Assembly (NCBI GenBank): GCA_036937835.1
Contig: CM072862.1
Coordinates: 13,156,501-13,220,500 of the forward strand
Direction of reading: 5' to 3'
Source of the DNA: Pampus argenteus
Lineage: Eukaryota > Chordata > Actinopteri > Scombriformes > Stromateidae
DNA: 64,000 nt
Below are positions 24,572 through 37,793 of this stretch, piece by piece. The position numbers and the translations under genes were made by a program. Numbering within the stretch: the stretch's first letter is position 1; every line of letters begins with the position of its first letter. The notes under the pieces were generated by a model. It searched no databases and was not told the origin of the DNA. It saw nothing but the letters and a program-made list of their open reading frames with translations.

Positions 24572-26870
24572 CCTGCCCTGACATTTTCACAACAGCTAAG
24601 TTAGCTGCCGCGCCTGCCTGTGCAGACAGCAGGTGTATGCACACTGAATCAGGATCTAGGTTGCCAGGTTGCAGTGACAGGTTGCAGTATGTAGATTGTG
24701 TGATGATCTGGCAACTTTGGTAACATCAGACAACAGACATACAAAACTTGTGGATCCATGTATGATTATTATTCATAATAACAAGTTAAGGGAGTTTCCT
24801 GGAGAAACAACAAAAGGAGGGCAATGGGAGATGAAATACATGGGGAAACCCAGAGAAATGAAAATGAAATTTGTGCACATTTTCAAGAATAGTCTACCTT
24901 ACAAGACGTCTTCAAGCTTATGCAGAAGACAGTATGACATAGGCCAGCTTGTCAAGCACCACACCTTGGACCCCCACTGACTGTGTGTGTTAGACGTTGT
25001 TGTCTCGAAGCATGCTTCTGCTGTGATTGTGGAACTAACAGAATGTGCTGTCTGCAGGCCCTGCACAAGGTGAGGTGACAGCTGCACCAAAAATGTCTCA
25101 TGCTCTCCAAAACTACAGCTGTGGGGTGACAAACAGGAGAGAAGTATACCAGAAACTCAACTGTGCCCAGCTCCTCAGAGCCATTTTCACCTGCTGCTGA
25201 TTGCTCTTTCCTTGGTTTCACTTTGTGCTTTTGTCTTTCTTTCTATTTGTTCACTCTCAAGAGAGAGGTTCCTTGTATGGCTGATGCCACTGCACATCCA
25301 CAGGAGCACCGTTCCGTTTACAGAGCTTTGCTAGCTTGTTGTGCTACATAAGTCTTTAGTCTTTTGTCAACCTAACCACAGTAGCTCTTGCCTTTGCAAT
25401 GCATAAACATGCCACCCAGTACAGTGTTGTGGCTCACTGATGCGTTTTTGATCAACGTTACAGAGGAATAAGATATATCAGGATTTGGCTACAAGCAGGC
25501 TCATTGCTGGTCTGGCTTGATACATGAGAAATGTTGACAATAAGAAAAATATAGGAAATTGCCACCCTTATCCTTCAAGCGCAGCAAGCTCTCGCAGTGA
25601 CCCCACTCTCGCTATCATTTAGACTAAAAGTGACTAAACTGGGAGTTGTGGGGTACCAGGCTCATGCTCTCCTCAGTTCAGCTCCTTTTGATGTTACTTC
25701 TCTGAATACATTTGCTACAGGATATTGCTAAGGACAGGTGGAAAGTGCTGAAATGTAACCACTGGCCAGGCTCTTTTTGTGTCCTCACGGTAACTGCAAC
25801 GTGTGTCATCGTGGGCAAAGCTTCACCCCAGCTTGTAAGACTTCTTTCAGCTCTGGCTGAATGTCAGTAGCTATCCATATAAGAGCTGTTTCCAATTATC
25901 CCACTGCTGCCTACTCTTTGTCTGAGCTCCACGAGGGCAGTGGTCAGCTGGTTGACATAAACCCTCTCCGCCTGCTCTCTGCTTCTGGCTGAATGGTGCA
26001 AAACTTTCTGATATGGATCCATCAGGTTGCCCCCATGGACAGTGGGATAAATACAAGAAGAGCTTCACAAAGAAGAGCACAGAAGGATATAGCTTCCCCT
26101 TGCAGCCACCCCTTCAACTGTCTTGTGTGCGTGGGGAATGCTGCAATGTCATATATAGAAGAAAGGCTGATCCAGCATCTGTGGCCTCTCCTCACCAGCC
26201 CCAGCTGTGCGTCAGCAGCAGTAAAACCACTCCATCCCACTCACTCTGATGACTGATGTTAACAGTGTGAAAATATTTGTTTTTGAAACTCAGAAGCTTC
26301 TCTCATAAAAGAAACACTGCCTGCTCCCTGTCTCAAGTCTCTGTACTGTATTATTTATGTATAGACTATAATAAAGGCTCGAGTGAATGTCCAGCCAGTT
26401 TTCTCAGCGTCCCCATTCCTGTACAGTCAGAGTTTTGCCAAAATTTGAAGCAAAATTTGGTAAAGAAGTGGAATATGCCGAGGAAGAGGAGACGCAGTGC
26501 AATAACATACAATCAAGTCAAAGTCAGTTTAGTTTAACTGTCACATCTTGGTAGGCAATAGGTAACACGTGGTTGGTTGGTCAGTGATTTAAAGGACTGT
26601 TGGAAACTGTCTTGACTCTGACCCTCCCCTAGACCAGTCTTCCTTCTATTAAAGGTGAAAAACACATGTTCTACTTTAAAATGCTACTGGATTTTGTCAT
26701 ATGTCAAGTTGGTTTCTCACAACTACAGAGGGAGCCATTATGGAGTCAGGTCAGAGGCCACAATAGGCCAGACCATTGACATACTTATTGTCATGTACCA
26801 TCCAAGGTCTGATGTCAGTGGCTCGCTGTGTATCCACTGCAGGTGCTGCTGCACATGAGGAGTTTGCACA
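24572..26870. other. Unassigned stretch with raised GC and ORF density
   Basis: The base composition is less AT-rich than in the flanks, and several short ORFs overlap on both strands (for example 25993-26256 plus, 26022-26240 minus, 24952-25221 minus). None shows a motif I recognise, a consistent start context or flanking splice sites that would make an exon chain. It could be the eroded body of a larger transposon linked to the possible BED remnant at 24335-24571. That link is inference only. Confidence 0.35.
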
Positions 26871-26996
26871 AATGGTTTGATAGGCTGCACTTGGACTTGC
26901 AATTTCAGGTTAAGTGATACCTTTTTGATCCCTGTAGGAAGAATTTTAAATTTATTTCCAATTGCAGGTGGGCCTTACTCCAAAAACTTCAAAAAC

Positions 26997-27050
26997 TTTC
27001 TGCCATCATATTTATTTAGAACAGGGCACAAACATTTCTGCCATCATATT
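26997..27050 (+). repeat. 16-bp direct repeat, 38-bp period
   Basis: TTTCTGCCATCATATT occurs at 26997-27012 and again at 27035-27050, separated by 22 bp. It looks like a small local tandem duplication. Confidence 0.8.
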
Positions 27051-28991
27051 CAGGCCTTTATTAGGGCAAATATAACAAAAATACACAGTTTATTTTCCTT
27101 ATACTTATTTTCTGGTGCAGGACAAACTCAGATGAAGCCACCCGTGGCTACAGAAGTCATAGTGAAGAAGTGTGGAGTCCATTACCAATTAGGCGTAATA
27201 GTTGACAAATGGGTACAGGGTTGTAGTACTACTGTATATTTAAGGCAATGTTAAGAATGTTTTAATGTTGCCAGAATCATCTATAAATCTACACAAGCTC
27301 AATGGATGTGTCATCAAAAAGGGAATTGCTTTGCATGTTGCCAGCTAGAGTAAACATTTTGTGGCGACAACATATTTTATCAAAGCACTTCTCTTGATGA
27401 GTTGAGCTGGGCCTCTTGTTGTGGTGTCCAGAGTAATGGGTTCATGGTGCACTGTTAACAGACTTTGCTTCATAAATCACCGGTAAGCACTTTGTCCTTA
27501 TTTATGATGCACAGAATATTACAAACACCTGTCATTACAGCATACTCTAATACAATACTATTTAATGCAGCTCAAAATATTGTCTGTGGAAACAAAACGA
27601 GGGAATGTCAAAATGACTGTAACTTTGAAATATAACCTGTTAATTTGACTAACTAAACAAAGACTTTTTTATTGTCCCTCATCTTTCACATTGGTATAGT
27701 ATAGAAGCAACCAGTAACATGTGAGATGGGCTTGAAAAAGATCTGAACCTGTTCTTCAATACTTCACTACTTCTCCTTTCTTCCTTTGAGCCTCTACTAC
27801 ATGAAACACCCCACAGTCCCTGCACTGAAGTGATACTCATGTTTTGTCTCTTCAGTGCTGTGTATTTGTTGTGTTTGTTTTTGCCATTGATCTTCGCTCC
27901 TTACGACTTATTTCAAGAAACCCTCCTCTCCCCTCTGTATGTCCTAGTATTATGTTGCTGCACTTTGTCTTAACCTGTGTTTACAGGATTCACAAATATG
28001 AAGGGATTACTGGATTATAGGATTTATAGATATAGGTAGATATTTTCTGCAGCTATCTTTATGTTAATCTGAATAAGAGCACAAGTAGAGCTGCTAGAAT
28101 ACAGTTGTTCATCTTGAGCTTTAGTTTAAGGACCTACATCTCAAGTACAAATTTCTTAAATTTCAAATTATGTGTCTAGGATTATTCACAGACAAGGTGT
28201 TTTGCTAAAGTAAGTGAATTATTATTTTCTATTTGACAAGAATGTTTTTTTCACCACTATGATAACAATGTGTCCACTGAGGTATTTCATTTTTATCATG
28301 ATGAAAAAAAAAGTCACTGAAATGGCATGTAGACCTTGAGATGAGACCAAAACTCAGCCAAAATGCATACAAATTAAATTATTTTAGGATAGTTAGCAGC
28401 TACAGGACACATCTGTCCTCGTCTGCAGCCTCTGATTCTACCAGTGCCGACAGCAATATCTGTCACGGAGCAGCACAGATTCAGCTGGAAGGAAACACAA
28501 AATGTTTCTAATAAGTCAGTGCAGTACAACCACCAATTACTAATTTCATGGTGTAGTAGCAAACATTAGCGAAAGCTGTCCAGTACGTCACAGCTTCTTA
28601 TCTTTCCTGACTGGATTTCATGTTGCATTTCATCTCACACATGTCTGTTCCTTTGGGGCAACACTGGTATTGGGATCTTTATTATTGTTGTGCATAACTT
28701 TAATCTTACTAGGATGTATGCAGGTGTAGCAAACTCCCTTACAAAAACTATGTGCCCAAAAGTCATAATATATGTTTAATCAACCTTAAAATAACTCTTT
28801 AACTGAAGCAAAAATGTCTATAGGTGTCGTGGCAACTGAAATCATATCAGTCAATCAAAGCACCTCAGTACATAATTTTAAAAGAGGTAGTTTGTTTGTG
28901 TATCTTGCCCCCCCAAATTAATCATTTTAATTTAGAGATTAATGATTGATGGTGGAGAGATGGAGACAGCTAAATGGGCGAGGGTCATGAT

Positions 28992-29016
<25 letters not shown>
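28992..29016 (+). repeat. (TG)n microsatellite
   Basis: About 12 TG units. Confidence 0.96.
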
Positions 29017-29022
<6 letters not shown>

Positions 29023-29881
29023 TAGAGAAAGGTCAGCTACCATGTTCATTCAGCACACCACACAATGCATAAGCACACATGCACACACAACTGCTACCAG
29101 TTTTCAGTAATTTTTGCTTCATTGGTCACTAACATCGTGGTTCATTTATTCTGCTGTCAAACATGTTCTTTCGCTCTCCTTGTTCTTCCTTTCTTCTCCT
29201 TCGCCGCTTTGCTCCTTCTGCTTTTTTTCTTTGTTTCTGCATTTTCACTTATTCTGCATTATCTCAGCATCTCTTTTCTATTCTTCTTTTTTTTTGACAT
29301 TTCAGTGTCTCTGCTTCATGATTTGAAATTTTTTCTACCAATTGAGGCTTTCAACAGTTGCAATACTGGAAGGGTTTAGTGTATGTTAGCAAGAAAATCA
29401 CGGGAGATCACAAAAAGAAAAAGCAAAACAAAAATAAAAAGAGGAAATTAATTGAGGAAAAGGTAGGCTAAAATCACATAAAAGTGTCTGATCTATCTAT
29501 CTATTTATCTCTAATATTTATATCTAATGGATTACATTTTCAAAGTACCAGGGCCTATGAATACACACACACAAATACGTAACTACCCCCAATAACTGCA
29601 GTTTAAAAACCGCACTTTTCTGAGAAAAATAGGCCAACACTAGATAACCAGGCAATGGAACTAATCCAGGACTACCGCTAGGGAGGGAAGGGGAGAAGTG
29701 AAGAGAAAGAAAGAGAGAGTGGGGGAGGGATGAAGGTAGACTGTTGGAGGGAGAGAAACAGAAACATACAGAGAGAGAGACATTGGACCAGAGTAGGACT
29801 CAAACACACACAGAGAGGGTGCTAAAGCTAGTAGAACTAAGTCCCCCTGCGGTTGGTAATTCTGTCTGTTTGTCTGTCTGC

Positions 29882-29883
<2 letters not shown>

Positions 29884-29921
<38 letters not shown>
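29884..29921 (+). repeat. (TG)n microsatellite
   Basis: About 18 TG units after a TCTG-rich lead-in (TCTGTCTGTTTGTCTGTCTG at about 29862). A purine-rich stretch lies upstream (29680-29820). Confidence 0.96.
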
Positions 29922-29922
<1 letters not shown>

Positions 29923-31185
29923 TTATTGTATTCGGTATTCTTGATAATTCTCTAAGCTGCTTCAACTTGTCACCAGCACATCACAAGTTGAGTGCAGTTT
30001 TCACATCACGATAAGATTTGAACAAGGATGGAAACATATCAACGATTTCTGCCCAATAAGCATTTTGACGTTTTTTGGGTTTCTTTTTTCCTCATCTCTT
30101 TTGTTCATTTGTTCAACTGAACACTAAAGTTACATAGAGGATAACAATTGGTATTGGTCCATGAAGACTTTTGTTTTAACATATCAAACACTCATCCCCT
30201 GCTGTTTTGAAAGTTTGACAAAAAAGGTTTAGCTTGCTCCCTTTTGAAGAATTACATCTGTTGTCGAACAGCACAAGGGACTCTCAAGGGACAATGCAGG
30301 ACCAAGCATCCAGATATCATTAGTACTGTCACCACCAATCCACTTTACTGTATGCTCAAGATGCTCTAAAGGGTCACGTATTTGCAAATATGTGTCTCAA
30401 TAAAATTACGTACACAGCATGCATTTTCAGCCAGGGTGGTTTAATTAATCAACTAATTGTTTTTTGTCCATTAGTTAAAAATGTGAAAAATACTCAGCTG
30501 ATGTCCTCCTATTGAAAAATGAGGACTGTGGATTTTGTCACCCATCGCTCACACTGAAAGCACATTAAGAAAAGATCTTTTAATTGACATTCAGAATAGG
30601 GGGTACTGACTATTTCTTTAAGACACAATTGAAAAATTATGAAATTTCCTTTAAACAATTAATCGATTGTAATCAAAATTAATTTTTTCAAATGATTGAT
30701 TACACTAAAACCGAATATTAAAGTTTAATTCACAAGAATTATTTTTTATTCTAGTTTTTTTCATTTTTACTTCACTATGAGCATTCTTATCACATAACTG
30801 CAGCTCGTTCAAAGTCTTTAACAATGTAAAACTATAACTAGCAAAACCTGAATGTATATTGTTGTCAGAAATGAAAGTGACTGGAGCAGTGACTGGTTGC
30901 TGGAGCAGGCTGTCGACTGATGCTGAGTTCAGTTGTTGGGCTGGACTGTAGAACTCATGAGAACATTTAGGTCTGCCGGCCTCCTGTCTCACCAAACACC
31001 TGTTACTGTTGAGACACGGCAGGGGGTGTGATGAGGCAATAGAAAGAGAAAGTTACAGGTAGACTATGAAAAAGAGATGAAGAAGAGCAGTGAGGGCTTA
31101 AGAGGAAGAGAGGGAAAGAAAATCTAGAAAACTGTATGCCAACAGCTATGTTTCAAGTTGTTCATTTTGACCCCCCCTTCCCCCA

Positions 31186-31212
31186 ACACACACACACACA
31201 CACACACACACT
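31186..31212 (+). repeat. (AC)n microsatellite after a C-rich run
   Basis: About 13 AC units directly after a run of C with two T (31171-31184). Confidence 0.95.
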
Positions 31213-31859
31213 CCAGCCTGCTAACTTGAATTCTAGTCACATTTATTTCAAAGTTTAATTTACTGTGAATCAAGACTGGGCCTTTGCACAGAGGTTTCAG
31301 TTTAGTTTGTTTACACAGTGATAGAGCACTGAGGCAAAGTGATAAAAAACAGGGTTAGAAAATACAGTGACAACAAGAGAAAAAGCAAAGAATAAAAAAT
31401 AATAAAACTCCTTGTTCCTAAAACAAAATCTCACCCCAAACAAAAAAAAAAAACATCATCAAATCATCATGACAATTAAAAAACATACAAGGCAATCTAA
31501 ATGATATGCACTCATAAATAGTTCACATTGCGCATTGGCCACCCACAGTGATGTCGATCACTTTCTTTTGGAAAAGCACCTTGTAGCCATCAGTGTCTGG
31601 TCTTCCACTACTGTGATATTCTTTGCTTTTTATGGATCTGACAGGATATCAACTTTATGCACAGGAGGTAACAAACATCCAGACAAACAATAAATAGAAA
31701 CAGCAAAGCAAATGAAAAACTACAGCTACTGCCTCTGTTCTACAGTGTCAGTAACTCTACTAACGCAGAAATAACAGGATTGTGAGTCTATTACCTTAGT
31801 TTAGTGTGTTAACATGCTAAGATTTACTAATTATTACTAAATACATAATACAGCTGAGG

Positions 31860-32205
31860 ATGAGGCAATCCGTAGTTGTTGACATGTTTCAGAGAGGGAC
31901 ATTGCCATCCCTAGTACAAACCAAAGTATTGGACATATTGAAATTTTGATCAGATGTTGGATCAAATGTATTACAGTTCATCCTCTGGGGACCATGAATG
32001 TACTGTATCCTATGGCAATTCATGTAGTAGTTGGGATTTTCCCATAAAAATCAAATGTCAAGCTCGTGATGGCTCTCAAGAAAATATCAGCAGATCACCA
32101 AAGTCAATAGGATTCATCCTCTGGGGAATATGAATGCCTATACAAAATTTTATGGCAGTCTATGTAATAACATTTTTTCAGTCTGGACCAAAGCGGTGGG
32201 CATTG
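31860..32205 (+). repeat. Teleost interspersed repeat with internal duplication
   Basis: CAGATCACCAAAGTCAATAG, ATTCATCCTCTGGGGAATAT, ACAAAATTTTATGGCAGTCT and CAGTCTGGACCAAAGCGGTG (32090-32200) match in order a repeat that is abundant in spiny-rayed fish. Part of the same unit occurs just upstream (GTTCATCCTCTGGGGACCAT, CTATGGCAATTCATGTAGTA at 31977-32035), and another end piece at 31866-31895 (CAATCCGTAGTTGTTGACAT). The unit is therefore partly repeated in tandem. It has no coding capacity; class unknown to me. Confidence 0.7.
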
Positions 32206-32657
32206 CATTTATGCTTTGGACCTATAATTGCAATATAGTCAAAAACAAAAACTAGTAATTGCCACATTCTACAGCTACTACTCTCACCATCATCGTCCCC
32301 ATGAAAGTCTTCTGGGGCTGCTGTTTTCTAGCAGGCCTGCAGTCTGATTTATTTGCAGTGGAGAAAACCAAAAAGATAATTTTCCTGCAGGGATAAATAC
32401 ATTATCACATTATAAATAAGTATTTCCACTAGTAGGCAGTGCTAAAATATCACCTCAGCCTCATGTGAATGGTGACACTCAGTTTACTGTACAAGGCAAC
32501 AGTCGGATCTTTAGTAATAGCCTAATTCTGACTCTCTAATTTAGCGCTATCCATTAGAGACACAGTGGTTGATTTATATTTTGCATTTCAAAACATTGTA
32601 CACTATAAGATGTAATGTGCACAGGCATTTAGACAGTAGGCCCCTGGCACTCCACAC

Positions 32658-32699
32658 TGGTTGACTGACTGACTAACTGGCTGGCTGAATGGCTGGCTG
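32658..32699 (+). repeat. Degenerate (CTGA/CTGG)n tract
   Basis: GTTGACTGACTGACTAACTG, then GCTGGCTGAATGGCTGGCTG. Related in composition to the tracts at 3318 and 48700. Confidence 0.8.
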
Positions 32700-33479
32700 T
32701 CATTTTTAGAACATCTGAGCTGGCATTTATCCAGAAAATCTCCTGTTGTTTTTGCTCCCCTTTGGGTGTTTGCTGAGTGGAAATATGGAATCTACACTTC
32801 CTGGAAACACAGATGTGATGTGGGTACAGATGTGTTTGTTTCAGACACATCAAGGGTTGCTGGTAAAAAGCCAGAGTTTGAAATGCCTCCAAAATAATCA
32901 TCAGGTTTTTTTTTTTGTATAGAAAGAGAGAAAAGCGCTTTGATATCAGAGACAAGAGACAAATGATGCTCTCTACTTTTCTAGATATCTGTTCTATTCA
33001 TACATTTGTTTTGAAATCTTGAAAAAAAAAGCAGTGGTCAGTTTTTAAAGCCTCTTTTAGATTCTTTAGTCTTTTAATCATTACATAACATTACATACCA
33101 AATAAAACACATGCATATATAGGGTGATTGGGATGGAAGAAAGAGGTTTTCATTGAGAGGGGGAAATATCTGAAACTGTGGCAGGCAGAAGAGAGATTCT
33201 TACTGTGACAAACCTCAAACCTAATTAAGAAGTGTGTACCGTGGTGTTATCATATCATACAATATATATATATTTTTCAGTGATTTGTAATGGCTTTGAA
33301 AGGCATGGACAACTGCAATCAGAAAATGCTTGTACGCCCATTGCTTCACTGTCAGTACAAGACCTCTGGAGTGCTGCATGAAGCCAATAGGACTAACTTT
33401 TGATGTCAGTAATAGTTCATAGGCTAGCTGCTTGTTGGACCATGATGTCTTGTTTTCTATTCCTGCACATGTTAAATTC

Positions 33480-33850
33480 AGATGATGGCCTGCCTGAGGA
33501 GAAAATGCTTGCAGAATCAGTGACTTCTTTTACATCACATCTTAAAAGCCATTTTTATAGACTTGCTTTTAAGTGATGTTGTCTTTTTATTGCTTTTATT
33601 TCTGTTATTTTTATTTATTTATTTTTTTTAAAATCTCTTTTACCATCTTTATCTTTCATCATCCTTCTGTGTGTGTTCTCTGTGTTTTTGTGTGTTTTGT
33701 CTTCTTGTTTTAATCAATTTTACCTTAAGTTTGGCCTTGTTGTTTGGCTTTCTGCTGTTACATTACCTTCTGAATAGGCAGCTTTTATTTTGTCTTTCAA
33801 AGCACTTTATAAATTCTGTTTTTAAAGGTGCTATAATATTACTTCTGCTC
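33480..33850 (+). mobile_element. LINE 3' end fossil (L2-like reverse transcriptase tail)
   Basis: The plus strand from 33486 reads LPEEKMLAESVTSFTSHLKS and, directly after it, HFYRLAFK and a stop. This is the usual C-terminus of L2-like fish LINE polymerases (LPEEIR...SFKSRLKTHLF...AF pattern). It is followed by a T-rich 3' region and by GCACTTTATAAATTCTG...AAAGGTGCTATAATATTA at about 33800-33840. That resembles the conserved tail (aagcactttgt...aaaggtgctatataaa) of such elements. The copy is strongly 5'-truncated, as is normal for LINEs. Subfamily not determined. Confidence 0.72.
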
Positions 33851-35839
33851 TTTAGCAATTAGTCAAGTTTAAGAAAGTTGTGAAAGTGTGTTTTTGACCA
33901 TGACAGTGTGACAGCGAGCCAACAGTTCTCAGATAAATGTAATTCAACCATTAATATTTGTATTGTTTATAGCTGTATAGCTTTTGTGGCATATTAAACT
34001 GTCTTCTGTGACAAATCCCTCTGTGATTGTTTGGTGATAATAATGTGTGATGAGTAATTTATTGCATTTTTCAAGTAATTTGCCCAACACTGTTAACAGA
34101 TGTATCATGTTTAAATTGTGGTCTAGGGCCAAATGTCACTGAAGCAGAAGTAACTTTTTTGCTTTTTATCATGTGGCTCAGAGGAGGTCTTTATTCACAT
34201 CAACCATTTCTCACCCATCTAGCATGATGCTTGCATATTGTCTCGCTTTAACTTTCTCAACAGTGTACACAAACAAGCTGCTATTTGAGGACAGTTTGAG
34301 TCTCTATTGTTTTCTGACTTCAAGGTGTTTGTTTTAAACAAAGACTTAATTCTCAGAAATAGTAATTTTTATTAATGTTTCGGGACCATGGAATACAGTG
34401 TGGTGGGAGTATTTAAATGTCAAATTTGCTTATGTAGGCACTCAGTATTGTGAATAATTGGAACATTCAATTCTGTGGTGGCCTCTGCATGTGTGAGTAG
34501 GTGTTGAAGGTGGTGTTGTCGTGTTATTTTGTGAAGCTTTTCTTTTTCTTTTAAGTGTTAATTTCAGTGGGTTACTGACTTTTTTCTGTCATTACTGTCC
34601 TTATCATATGTTTGCAAAATGTAATAGTGTACATCCATGTAGCTATCCACAGAGATAGCTACACATGTATGTCAAACATTGGCCTGTCTACATTTGCCTG
34701 CAGATACAGAAATAGTTTCCAAATACCATTCTTATTTGGGATTTTGTCTATATTTGTGGAAAAGTCTTAGTGCTGGAGAAAGTTTATTTAGCTTTAAGCA
34801 GAAAGATAATGTCTGCTTAAAGGTAAATCAACTTCCATGAACCGAGAAAACTAATCTCTTTAGTGGACATACCTTCAAACTGCTCATGGAGACATAAAAA
34901 TGCATCCAGGAGTTTGTCTCTCTTTGAGTAAGTAGATAAAATAGTACAGTTACCTAAAAATTCTCATATCAGCCAATGACTCAACATGTTTTGCATATTT
35001 TGGGCCCTGTGGCCAATTGCAGCACAGCACCTGGCCTGACTTTGAATATATAATGAATTTTATTTCCTACAGCGGACCACAAGGTCGCTATAGCAACTGA
35101 AAATGAGTCATGATGGGTGATTGACAAATGACAAATTAGCATCAGAAGGATTTGTCACACAAACGTACATCTAAAATCACAGTTTACTCCCATGCTTTCA
35201 TTTTTTTTTCCAAGTCAAAATCATACCTGCCATTCAGCACACACTTCATAGCATGAAACTTTGCAGTTTATAGAACGGATGTTTATTTCAATTGGATTTA
35301 AATTTCAAAGAAATGTCTCCATTGAGGAGGACAGGAAATTGAGAACTGGGCAGGAGAATGAAAAAATAAAGAATTAGATTTTTGAAAAGATGAGAGAAGA
35401 GGTGAAAAGAGAGAGAAACACTGTGGTGTGATAACAATGAATAACATTGAGGGTTTAAAAAAGAATGTCACACAAATGAGCAAACAACTCCAGAAAATTG
35501 TCTAAATGAACATTGTTTATGAATATGGAAAAGTGGTTTATAGTGCTGTTTATATGCCCACCTGTTCTTGCATGTCAGTACTGTAGGTGTGATTGTATGT
35601 GTGTTGACAGATGGCTGATGGAAGGAAGATAATGGCAAACGTTGTGATAGAAACTCAACGTGTTACTTATAAAAACTTTTTTTTCAGGGTCTTAAAAAAA
35701 GTGCTTGGCGGTCCATAACGGATCTTTCCAGCATTTATTCAACAATATCAGTAATAAACAATATACCTTTTATTAAAATATACATTAACTCCTATCTCTT
35801 TTAGTATTTGTGTATACAGTATTTTAGTATTTGTACAGG

Positions 35840-36620
35840 TGTCATTTAATCTTTATTGAATCAGACAGTCGCATTGAATTTAAGATCAAGAGAGACCTGA
35901 GAACAAGAAACATTCATAAGACAGGCACACAATCAGCTGACAGAAACAACACAACTACACAATAAACAAGGGATTCATAAAAACAGAATACTCATAAAAA
36001 CATCAGATAATAAAGCTTTAACATCTCCAAGAGGAAGCCTAACGTTTGAGGGCAGTTTGCAGTTTGTTCCATTTAAAAAGTGCACAGTACCTGAAACCAG
36101 TTCTGCCAACCTTAGCGTATACATGATTGATATCTACGGTTAAGTATTTACTGGATCATGTACTGCAGTTACTATATTTAAATGAGAGAAGAGATGTGAG
36201 GTGGCTTGGAAGTTTCAACAGTAGAGCTTTATTGATGAATAACAGTAGATGGCTATTTCTTCTTCACTGTAAGGTAGTCCATCCAACCTTGAGAAGAATG
36301 AATTGTGTCATTTGTGATAAAGCATAATGCACTACTATACACAGGGTTTAACTGCAGTGAAGTGTTGGGGGCAGTGTGATAATACAGAATATTATACAGC
36401 CATGCAGGTTGACTGCACAGTAGCATTATGGTTGGTAGGAGACAGCCATCTTTTGATTCTGTACAAGAAGCCTAGTTTTATTTTTAATGTTTGATGTTAA
36501 ATATGAATCTTGAATGACAGTGTGTTGTCAAGCCAGATTTCTAAGTGTTTGTATGACTCAGCAAGAGTAATATGAATGCTTGCTGTACCTGGAAGGGACA
36601 GAACAGAAGTTTAATGGGCT
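35840..36620 (-). mobile_element. LINE reverse-transcriptase fossil, antisense to the host gene
   Basis: The minus strand reads from about 36585 ITLAESYKHLEIWLDNTLSF, then KIKLGFLYRIK, NPVYSSALCFITND (about 36343) and GWMDYLTVKKK. Further on come LPSHLTSLLSF and YAKVGRTGFRYCALFKWNKL (about 36100). These match, in order, the region after the catalytic YxDD motif of a common teleost non-LTR retrotransposon (YLGIWLDDxLSFKxHI, KLGFxYRNK, VYHxALRFITN, GKRAFxYxAPxxWNxLQ). Several stops and frame changes lie between the pieces. The 3' flank, read antisense, has CTCAGGTCTCTCTTGATCTT and then AATAAAGATTAAATGA near 35843. This resembles the 'aggtctcccttga...aataaaggttaaa' tail of that LINE group. The 5' part with the catalytic core is missing. 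Confidence 0.78.
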
Positions 36621-37778
36621 GTCTCTGTCTCACACACACACTAACTACTAACACAGAAAACGTTTGCTTTGTATGAAGAAAAAGTCAACAAATTAAATGC
36701 ATCATTAAAAAGCGAGAACTTGATGCAGATAAATCCTGTACTATATTACCCACGAGGATATAATAAGTGAAGAAGTGTATAACACAACTGTCCTTGGGAA
36801 AGTATTACATTTTAATAAAGCAGTACCATATAATGCAAAAAATATCAAATGTAAAAACACTTATTATAAGTTAAATATAGACTTGTTACAGTCTAACCTC
36901 CCTTCAAAATATGACCCTTCATGAATATTCAGGCAAACATAACAGTAGTAGTAGTAGTTAATCAGATTTTCAACACCACACTTCAGTATGTAAGTGACTT
37001 TCCAGTTACTGAATTGCAGTTCTGTTATCACACAAACGTGAATGTCTGTCATCCAACAAAAGACTTTCACCAGCTCTGTTCACAGTGTCTGCAATATCAG
37101 ACACTGAAGAACAAACTGCTCAATGCCACTCTATAAGCAGAGAGTTCAATTGTCAGTTCCAACTGAAAAGTTTTAATATTTTTAAATAAAAATTCATGAG
37201 ACATCACATAACATCACAACTACAGCCTTTGTTATTTATGTCATAGCATTATAATGGTATGTTATGTAATCTAATAGCCAACATAGATCAGCCAGCAGTA
37301 AACATGCAGGCAGTAGTGCTAGCCTGGCTAAATTTAGGTTTAGGATGAAGGTTACCCTAGTTAAAGCAATATAGTGAGGCATGTTGTGGTAAGATTTAAG
37401 TTGTGTTTATGTGCACAGACGCAACCTTTCACTCTACTTTGTGTGTTTTCCCTCTCCCTTGTTTTTTGTGATGGTCAATTCACTTGTTTCTCTCCCTTTT
37501 CTTCCCCCCTCTCTCTCTTTGTTTCAACTTGTCCCGGTGCTCATGCATATAAGAACAAAAGGATGCAGCCAAATGTCAGAGAAGAGGGAGAGGAGAAAAT
37601 AGCAGGGTTGATGACAGGAGTGAGACAAGATAAGAGCAAAGATGAGGAGAAGAGGGCTGGAGAGACGTTATAAGGGGCGAGACAAACTAAGGGTAAACAA
37701 AAGTGAGTGAAATAAAGGTGAGGCCAGTGCATATGATTTGAGGAGCTATAACAGATGAATTATAGCTTCTGCAGGTTC

Positions 37779-37793
37779 ACACACACACACACC
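37779..37793 (+). repeat. Short (AC)n tract
   Basis: Seven AC units. Confidence 0.9.

Noticed and set aside
30440..30720. Third copy of the ATCGATTAATC-type fish repeat
   Set aside because: AATTAATCAACTAATTG and AACAATTAATCGATTGTAAT are suggestive, but the inner landmarks of the family are missing.
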